Below are positions 56,582-64,000 of a stretch of 64,000 nt of DNA, one piece after another; the first letter of the stretch is position 1, and every line of letters begins with the position of its first letter. The notes under the pieces were generated by a model. The model saw only the letters and a program-made list of their open reading frames with translations. It did not search any database and was not told where the DNA came from. Source of the stretch: Hymenoscyphus infarciens (taxonomy: Eukaryota; Ascomycota; Leotiomycetes; Helotiales; Helotiaceae); NCBI GenBank assembly GCA_001414345.1, contig LLCB01000006.1, positions 124,001 through 188,000 of the forward strand. The letters are read 5' to 3'. Made by a program: the position numbers and the translations under genes.

Positions 56582-57903
56582 TCACATAAATTTAAACTGC
56601 TCCCACAGCTTATACTCTCTCAACTCCCTCCCTCTATCCACGGACCCTATCAAACTCCCTCCCCAGCGACTATAAATAGGCGCCGCATTCACAATCGTAC
56701 TAACAATCGTCAAATTTGCACTCAACACCCCCTCAGTTCCTAGATCCATCTCAAGTGTATAGGCCTTTAGATCGGGACTCGTCATAGAAGGTGGATATAC
56801 TGAATCAATAGGTCTGACTTTAAGCGAAGTAGAAGTACAAGCGGCGGTAATGATACGACCGTTCTTTGATGCGTATGCTGATACGTATTCTGAACCATTT
56901 AAGGGGAGACCATCGAGCCAGACGATTTCGTAAGGTCCGATGCGGGCATGTCCCCAGTACCATGATACTACGTTTTGTTGGAAGGGTTGGTCGGACCAAT
57001 TCTAAGCGGCTGAAGTTAGCAAAGTAGCTTTTTGAGAGCAAAAGGGGAGTGGCACCTTATCATGGTAAGCAGCTCCCTTGAACTTAAGTCTACGTCCCCC
57101 AATTTGCCAATCGATAACCGCATCCGCATCAGGAACAGCATTCCCCCATCCGATGTGAGGAGCCACGATCATGGTTTTGCCTGGCAAGTCTGGGCTACAT
57201 GGGTAATGGGCTGGTGAGGTGGTTTTCAGAGAGAAGGTTCCTTTTATTCCGATTGTTGGATTGTCGATTGTGATTTTGTAGGATGAGAGATCTGGGGAAC
57301 CTTTCCACGAAATTCCAGTTCCTACCCTGTACTTGAAGTCAGTTGAGTTCATAATTGAATTGCAAGCGGATATTGAAAAGGAGAAGTTAAAAAAGACCAA
57401 GGGAGTGAGTGATGTTTCAACATTTTACTACACGATTCTTCAAAGCCCCCCAAAAAGTGAAATGGCTTCGACAAACGGACTTACCATTCACCAGAACTCC
57501 CACTCCCAACAGTCTTAATAATCGCCTCCTCGGCATCCAAGTTATGACCTCCCAAAGTTCCATTCTCAAATCGATAATTAATTACAATACTCGTTGTAAC
57601 ATTCGAACTCGAAAGTAGTGGGAACGCAGTATTAGCAGTAGTGAAGAAAATAACCGTCACAGCACTCTTCGAATCCGCCGAAATAGCATCGAAATACCAC
57701 CAATCGAACGAAGTATTGTTTACTGCTGATAACTGGGGTGAATCAATTCCATACTTTGTGGATATGAAGTTGGCGGTTACGGGCCCTGTTGCTAACACGG
57801 CTGGGATTGTGTTGGTGGTTGTTGGTTGGTAATCCCTGAAAAGGAGGCCGGGGACGACTGCTGAGACTGCAACAGCGGAAGCAAGGAGCGAGAAAAACTT
57901 CAT
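56582..57903 (-). CDS. secreted CrtC/AttH-like lipocalin-fold protein (fungal Diels-Alderase-like family)
   Basis: Three exons on the minus strand: 57903-57485, 57326-57056 and 57001-56582. Introns of 158 nt and 54 nt are in phase, giving 369 aa. The start has a typical signal peptide, MKFFSLLASAVAVSAVVPG. The sequence carries hallmarks of the hydroxyneurosporene-synthase (CrtC)/AttH family with two lipocalin-like barrels: FDWWYFDAIS near residue 65, PHIGWGNAVPDA in the middle, YHDKNWSD across the second exon junction, then VSWYWGHARIGPYEIVW. Several N-x-S/T sites fit secretion. Fungal members include cyclases that catalyse Diels-Alder-type reactions in natural-product pathways, and kievitone-hydratase-like enzymes. 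No biosynthetic partner is visible nearby, so the substrate is unknown. It begins 236 bp beyond the 3' LTR of element D. The second intron has the unusual donor GTGCCA, but its branch site (GCTAAC) and acceptor are good. Confidence 0.78.
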
Positions 57904-59325
57904 CTTGATAGTCTTGTGGTGGAAGGAAGTACAAGCGAGGCTTGTAATTGAAAGAAGTTGAGGGTAATGTCGTGCGCGGATATAGTGAATATAAGATTGG
58001 GCCTCGCGGAGTTTCGGGTAGTTAGAGGGGTATATCTCTAATTCCGTACAGACTCCGATAATTTTAGAGAAAAGACTTTGAAGAAAGAGATTTATGTCCA
58101 ATACCCATAAACCGGACTTTGAAAGTTGTGCCGTCCCACATAGAAACCCGAATATTGATGAGGTGAGATTTCTGAATATGGGGTGAGGCGCACCTTGATG
58201 GCTTTCTCGTTGCCATGCGTATAGCTCACCACCTGCGTCTGCAAACGCACTGTACGAATATTTGCCACGCGGTGGTGGCGAGATTATTGAAATTTTTGGT
58301 AACCCTCCATCTCATATGCATAAAGTAATATTTCATCCAATAATGGTTCGTATATCAATAGGCAATTGCATGTATTCGCTTAACTTCCGGGAGCGGATGA
58401 GCAATGAAAAAGGGCGTAGGCGCAGCGTGAGTCCAGGGGGTGGTGTGGCGTGGTGTTGTGTTTACAGCTCGATTTACTTGACTAAGTGGCTTACACCTGA
58501 TAGGTATTTGACGTTGTACGAAAGCTCGGAGGTAGTAAACCCTGCAACCAGAGAATTTCTGCAAGGCTCCTAACTGGTCACCGAATAGAAAGGTAGTGTT
58601 TTTCAACCCACTTTATTGTATTACTGAGGAAGAAAATTACATGTCGAGTTTTGAGCTTTAAGTTTTAAGCCCGAGACGAGTAGGAGGATAAACCTTATTT
58701 TAAGGTTTAGTACCTAGTTCAGTGCTAAGAACGAGAGCACTGTTCAAACAAAATGACTTCAATAGAGAAACAAAACCCAACAACTCACAGCAACCATGAT
58801 TATACCTTACCATGGCGCTGGTGGGTTGGCGTCAAACTACCTTTGAAAGAAACAAAGGAAGTAATGTAATGACTGCAACAAGCGGCCATTTCAAAACTAG
58901 CAAAAGCTACAAAACCTATCCTCAACTAAAGACTCTCCGTTCATAATTTCCAACCACTTACTGCCAATCCTAGTACTAACACACCAGAATACCCTAATAC
59001 TCTTTTCTTCCTTCTAAAAGTCCTTGTTATAGAAATCAAGATCTTTTTTTAACCTTACGCCCGAGGAGGCGTGTGATTATGGACTTATAGTCAAAGAACG
59101 TTATTATAAACTCGAAAGGAAATAGTAGTATATCAATCGGTTAAAGAGGAAATTTTAAGCTATAGCCGATACTATGTACTTCTTCTGAGACAATTCACTG
59201 CTAAAATAAAGCTAATTCTCAAATCCATGTTTGAATATTATAACACAGATAGAAAACAGACTAATAAACCATAGAAAACTCTTGTTTAGTAAAACCTAGA
59301 AGCTAACAATTATAGAGAACTTCTA
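57904..59325. other. intergenic region, no supportable gene
   Basis: Holds the promoter of the lipocalin-fold gene and otherwise unassigned DNA. A 103-codon plus frame at 58262-58573 has no recognisable domain and overlaps a minus frame. From about 59000 the sequence becomes AT-rich. Confidence 0.5.
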
Positions 59326-59771
59326 AGAGCCTGTTTAGCTCGTGTATAGCTAGGATATACACTATCAAAAATTATAAGATACTATAAATATATATATACT
59401 AAGTCTATATATACCCTAGTGTTTAGCATATATATTTAAAAGTGATATAAATCCCTCGTTTAACCTTATATATCTTAGTATATATAGAAATAAGATATAT
59501 ACTACTAAAAAAAGATTCAGACCTCTAGAGGTGTAAATCTTTAAAAGTTCGTATATATCTCCTTCTATCTACCGGTTTCATAGTACGAAATATATATACT
59601 AATATGTATACTAACATATATACTAATATGTGTACCACGAGCTAAACACTTACCTAATATATTAAGAAACAAGTGATGATATATACCAACTTATACGAGG
59701 TTACTATTCAGGATATCTCGTTAAATATCTATGTAGATATTTAAATAATATATACGAGCCAAACAGGCTCT
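59326..59771. mobile_element. 446-bp MITE-like element with short TIRs
   Basis: The ends are inverted repeats: AGAGCCTGTTTAGCTCGTGT on the left and, reverse-complemented on the right, AGAGCCTGTTTGGCTCGTAT, 18 of 20 matching with transition differences. The inside is AT-rich and non-coding, so it must be non-autonomous. No clean target duplication could be fixed. The GCCTGTTTGG end resembles termini seen in Tourist/Harbinger-type MITEs, but that is only a resemblance. Confidence 0.65.
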
Positions 59772-61680
59772 AAAGTTATCAAATTTTTTGTTTCAGAAGG
59801 GTGTCTCAGCGAACCACGAATTGACAAGTGATGAGCAATGATTTACATTAAAGATTTGCGATTAAATCACGATTAAGAACAGGTATGGAAGCAGAGAGTA
59901 GAGGAACATTCCTTTAAAACAAATCACCCTCGAAAAAGACTAATGCTAAACCAAATGAAATAAATCCAAGAAACAACTTTAATTGTCGTTGAAAACAAAC
60001 TCGCGGTCGATTCTAAGAACCACAGAGATCTTCAAACACTTTTAGCGTGTAAGGACGATTGCTATTTCGAGTCTTGGAAAAGATGAGGAAAGCCAGGTGG
60101 CAGGTTTACATGGGTGGTCAAAGATAAGTCGATAAGAAGAGAAACCGAAAGGGCAACCTGTACCCCACGTGGTTGTATTCCTATCACACCCCTGACTCGT
60201 TTTCGTCCAAGGGCTCTTTTATTCTTCGTAATTTCTAAAGTAGCAAACAGGCTGACGAGGATTCGTTTTATTCCAGTGCATGAATCAATAGACTAAGCAT
60301 GAGTTTGGAAAACTCGCTTTCACAGTCACAGCAAGACTAATACCGCGACACCTTTACTAAAATAACACAATACCACAACACATCCTCTTGTAGGAGCGGT
60401 ATCTGAAACAGTTCACCGCCATTGTATTTAAAGCACCCCAAGTGGCCTTGCGAACATAAGCTTACACACTTTGTTGGATTCAGTCTCATGTGTGGAGGAT
60501 GGCCTTCTGCTCCGTAGAAAGATTACCACAACAAGTGAGAGCCAGAAACGAGCAGAGAAAATGACCTGACCCAGAAAACTTACACGTAAGCCCCTCCTCG
60601 CAATTGTAGAAAATCCCAACATGTTTGACAATTACTGTCGAAAACCACCCCATTTTCGATTCAACCTCTAAACTCTATAAAGGTCGAAGTAACAAGTTTA
60701 CTTCTTCCCTAGTATATCATATAGCAGAAGCCACTTCCTAGTATTATAGCAAGGAGCTACAACTACTTTCCCAAACACTATATAGTATAGGCCGGGATAT
60801 GAAGGTTATAATCGTGATAGAATTCATATAGAAGTGATAGAGGGGTAAGCCTAGGAATCCCGCTTATATAGAGAGTATATAAGTGAGGGTGGCTCCTACT
60901 CTAACAATATCTCTTAAGTAACTATGAACATAATATGCTGACCCGTTGTATCTTTATCAAATTTGTCGCCAAAAAGAATTATTCCATTTCTCATACATTA
61001 AAGACGAGAGAAAGGTACTTTGGTTTGTAATTGGAAGAAGCAAGAATTGAACTTGTTATCCTCAACTACATCCAAAGTCACGTAGAATCAACTACACCTC
61101 GGATGGTGCAAGGACGAAAATGTAATAAGGGTTTTGGATACAAGTAATAAAAAGCAAAGAGCAAAGCGCAAAGCGCAAAAAGCAAAAAGCAAAAAGCAAA
61201 AAAAGCAACTTGCATTAGCTTAAACACGTTCAAAATCCAGTAAACTCCTAGCATTCTCAAATAACGAACGCTCAGAAAGGAAAGATACTAATATAGTCTT
61301 ACCTGATAATCTAAATCTCATTCAAAGAGAGAGATAAAAGAATACTCCTAATATACTCAAAAAAACACACACACAACACAGCAACAAACGAGTCATTAGA
61401 ATCGAGATGTACCCAGAGAAAACAATAAGCAAAAACACGAGCAAGCAACCCGAGTAAAAGGATGACAAAACCCCCGGACCTAACATCTTTAACCATAGTC
61501 CTCTATCAACCAACTCGAGAACTCGACAGACGCAATAACTACCGTCGAAAAACAAGTCACCCTCGAATCCGACCTCAGAATCCTTAAAACTCTTCATCTT
61601 TAACTATCAATTAAAGCCCCAGAACCTTTTACTGAAACAGGACAGATGCGTATACGTCTAGGAGGGTATAGCTTCTCTCC
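59772..61680. other. unassigned intergenic DNA
   Basis: No supportable gene. Around 60660-60950 the sequence is AT-rich with a TATATAAG box and could be a worn LTR, but no partner copy was found in the window. Confidence 0.45.
61148..61208. repeat. (GCAAAAA)n-type simple repeat
   Basis: Repeats of GCAAA, GCGCAA and GCAAAAA with period 5-8. The minus-strand frame through it (61078-61260) is a translation of the repeat (Phe/Leu-rich) and is not a gene. Confidence 0.85.
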
Positions 61681-62080
61681 TAAGCGTACTCGGTCTAGTA
61701 TTTTCTAAGCGTCCTTAGCTAATTTTTAGCTTAGTTTCTCGCTTAAATATAACCCTCTTTTTTTACCTCTACTATATATAAAAAGTAATAGAAACTAAGG
61801 CTTTTAATACTATACTTTGAAATAGATATATAATCTAGGTTATCTTATGCCTAAAAGAGTAACTCTTACTTATTAATATTCTATTAACTTCTACTAATAA
61901 TAATAGTATACTGCTAAACTAGGACCTTACGTTAAGAAGTCTTTCGTTTAGGGGTCTAATAACTTTTAGATCTTTAGTATTTCTTTACTATTTTATGTTA
62001 TAGTTATTAATTAATTATAAGAATAAAAGTAGGTGTGTGAGTGGTTTTTACTTAGTTTTAGTGCTAAAAGCGCACTAAAA
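61680..62080. repeat. AT-rich RIP-degraded repeat fragment
   Basis: About 400 bp of RIP-like composition with abrupt borders on both sides. Probably a truncated transposon copy. A plus frame from an ATG near 61850 is broken by TAA/TAG and could be a transposase N-terminus, but I cannot name it. Confidence 0.5.
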
Positions 62081-62601
62081 AGTAGTAACGAGCTGAGGGA
62101 CGTTCAGAAAATACTACGCCTAGTACTATATAGGGCGAAAACACACGCACGGGAATGGATCCCAGTTCTTCCGGGTCATACGAGGTTGTTGCAGAGAAGC
62201 ATCATTGCGCGTCATAGATATGAAGGCCAGGGAAAATGGGAGAAGAAGCAGAATTACTGGAAATCGGGTCTCTTCTTCCTCCTAATGATGTATGACACTC
62301 TCCAGTGGGAGGGAGCAACACCAGGACTCCAATCCAGAGAGGATGATCGTAAGGAAAACTAAAATCGGAAAATATATAGCTTACACGGACTAGTGCGCAA
62401 GCCAGGCGCAACATCAAAACTCGTTAAGATAGTTCTAAAAACAATCATCTATCATCTACCAAGAAACGCATGGGTATCACAGATGTCTCAAACCCACAGG
62501 CCACCCATCCTCTATTATCAACCGGAAACTCCAAAACCCCCTCATATGCCCTCCCATGATATACAAACCACCCCTCCCTATAATCATAATACCTGTAGTA
62601 T

Positions 62602-64000
62602 TCACAAATACTTCTCCTCCTCTCTAATATCAACATTATCCGCATACTTCCTAATATCAGACACAACATTCTCCCCAATCTCATCCCCTTTCCCGGCTGC
62701 CACTCTCAGAATCAAATCATTCAAACTCTGTCTACCCAGAATATCCACATGATCACCCGTATTAGGGCCACCACGGGGACTAAATCGATCAGGTTCATGA
62801 GGCATCTCGTAAACCTTGATTTTCACACCAGCAGGGTTGTAGCGATGATAATTCCACCCTTTGTTACACATGTAACCTAAGGATAGGAGATTGACGGTTC
62901 CGTCGCCTTCTCCGAGAATGACCCCTCGATCGACATTTCCTTGGATAAGGGTTGTGTCGATGGTTATGTTTAAGGATGAGAGGGGGGATTCGGATTTTCG
63001 GTAGAAGTAGGAACGTTCTGCTGGTTTGCCGATTCCTGCATTTTCATTAGCAAAATTCAAAATTTTGATACTCTAAAAGGGGACATACCATAAAAGCAGT
63101 AAATCTTCAAGTTAGGCGCAAGAGGTAACCGAGTTTCCAGTGGATTAATCCATTTCTTAGGGTCCTTCTCATTCGCTTCAACCTCCGCAGTGGTATGCCC
63201 AACACCAGTAGAATAAGCTTCCTTAATCTGCCTCGCATACCACGGTTCCGTGACATTGAAAAGATAAGACATGCTCTCCTCCACAGTCATATTTCTCGTG
63301 GGTACCGAATCATTCTGGTATTTGAAATTCAAGAAAGGTCCGAAACTGACATCTTGACCCGGGAGATCGTCTGGCGCCCAGGTTGAATTTCCCCATATTG
63401 CGTTCCCGCCGATGGGAAGCATGGAACTGATTCCTGGCATGGCTCGGAAGATTTCTGCTCTTTCTTCTCGGCTGAGGAATTTTTCGAGGCCGTAGACTGC
63501 GAAGGCGTTTAGTTGTGCGGTGTCTTTCATTTCACCGGATAGGACGGCTGGTAGGCCTTTTAATGCGCCTAACATGCAACCAGAGATGTTGATCCAAGAA
63601 TCAATATGGTCGTCCACCCAGCTGTCGCCTCCTCCGCCCCCTGATTCGGCAGCAACCCAGTGGAAGAAGTAAAATAAGACTTGGCTCCCCATGGAATGTG
63701 ATATAAAAACGACCTTCTTATCCGAAACCTTCATCGCCATCTCAACATACATCTTCAGCCTCGTAAAATACTGATCCCTCACCTCCAGATTCGGATACGA
63801 AAGTCTCCAATCATAAGCCGCGGTAAAGCTATTCGTAGGATCATACCCAATCGTCGCCAAATTCTCCAAGATCTTATTCCAAATCCAATATCCCGTGATA
63901 AAAAAGTCCGCCGCATCAAAGCCTTGTGCAGCCCTCAACTTGATCCCCGGCGGATCAAGTCCCGTATCCTTATCCAACATAATATGCCTCTTCCAGCCCT
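62602..64000 (-). CDS. LRO1: Phospholipid:diacylglycerol acyltransferase (PDAT, LCAT family), 5' part outside window
   Basis: Minus strand, running in from beyond base 64000. Exons 64000-63089 (partial) and 63035-62602, with a 53-nt intron (GTATGT..TGCAG). The visible part is about 447 aa of a family usually 600-670 aa; the missing N-terminus should hold the membrane anchor. Signatures: GWKRHIMLDKDTGLDPPG at the start of the visible part, nucleophile serine in FISHSMGSQV, catalytic Asp in GEGDGTVNLLSLG and catalytic His in GDHVDILG, plus YGIGKPAERSYFY across the intron. The enzyme moves an acyl chain from phospholipid to diacylglycerol to make triacylglycerol at the ER and lipid droplets. All three catalytic residues are present. 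Confidence 0.92.

Noticed and set aside
60660..60950. Possible solo LTR with TATATAAG box
   Set aside because: No second copy, no inverted ends and no target duplication could be identified in the window.
61078..61260. Phe/Leu-rich minus frame that looks like a membrane protein
   Set aside because: It is the translation of the GCAAAAA simple repeat.

Overview
The window looks like a chromosome segment of a filamentous ascomycete. The supporting evidence is short GT-AG introns of about 45-160 nt with CTAAC-like branch sites, conserved fungal genes (HOP2/TBPIP, SKT5-type chitin synthase activator, CHL1 helicase, PDAT/LRO1, Clr5-domain protein), and a sharp split into normal-GC gene islands and very AT-rich islands. 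In the AT-rich islands CpA/TpG dinucleotides are nearly absent and decayed reading frames are broken almost only by TAA/TAG. That is the signature of repeat-induced point mutation (RIP). Gene wording resembles Leotiomycetes, but that placement is an inference.

Layout. 1-1640: AT-rich relic. 1641-2620: small normal-GC block with an intron-containing tRNA-Gly(TCC). 2620-6110: AT-rich, holding a complete 2.0-kb TIR DNA transposon (4105-6108, TA target duplication). 6111-14170: gene island with HOP2 (-) and SKT5 (-). 14171-27467: nested retrotransposon island. A Ty3/gypsy element (C, 14801-27254, minus) is interrupted by two related gag-only LTR elements, A (15166-18752, plus) and B (23976-26812, minus), each with exact 5-bp target duplications; a solo LTR of another family follows (27295-27467). 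27468-42040: gene island with a Cys-rich miniprotein (+), an AAA+ ATPase (-), a Clr5/TPR protein (-), a 102-aa unknown (+) and CHL1 (+), then an odd CCGAG-rich stretch. 42041-56346: one complete 14.3-kb LTR element (D) with 184-bp LTRs and a 5-bp target duplication. 56347-64000: a secreted CrtC/AttH-like (Diels-Alderase-like) lipocalin-fold protein (-), a 446-bp MITE, unassigned DNA, and the C-terminal part of PDAT (-), cut by the window edge.

Most notable: element D carries a Ty3/gypsy chromovirus gag-pol in its first half. In its second half, from about 49740 up to the 3' LTR, a single additional reading frame of about 2,100 codons runs with only RIP-type stops. It contains a 4 x 51-bp repeat, a perfect 37-bp inverted repeat and a 10 x 21-bp heptapeptide repeat. 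I do not recognise its product. An extra ORF of this size after integrase/chromodomain in a fungal LTR element is the best candidate here for an undescribed system.

Gene models were spliced by hand from the sequence. The host genes are housekeeping-type (meiotic recombination, cell wall synthesis, cohesion helicase, storage lipid) and show no obvious joint pathway.
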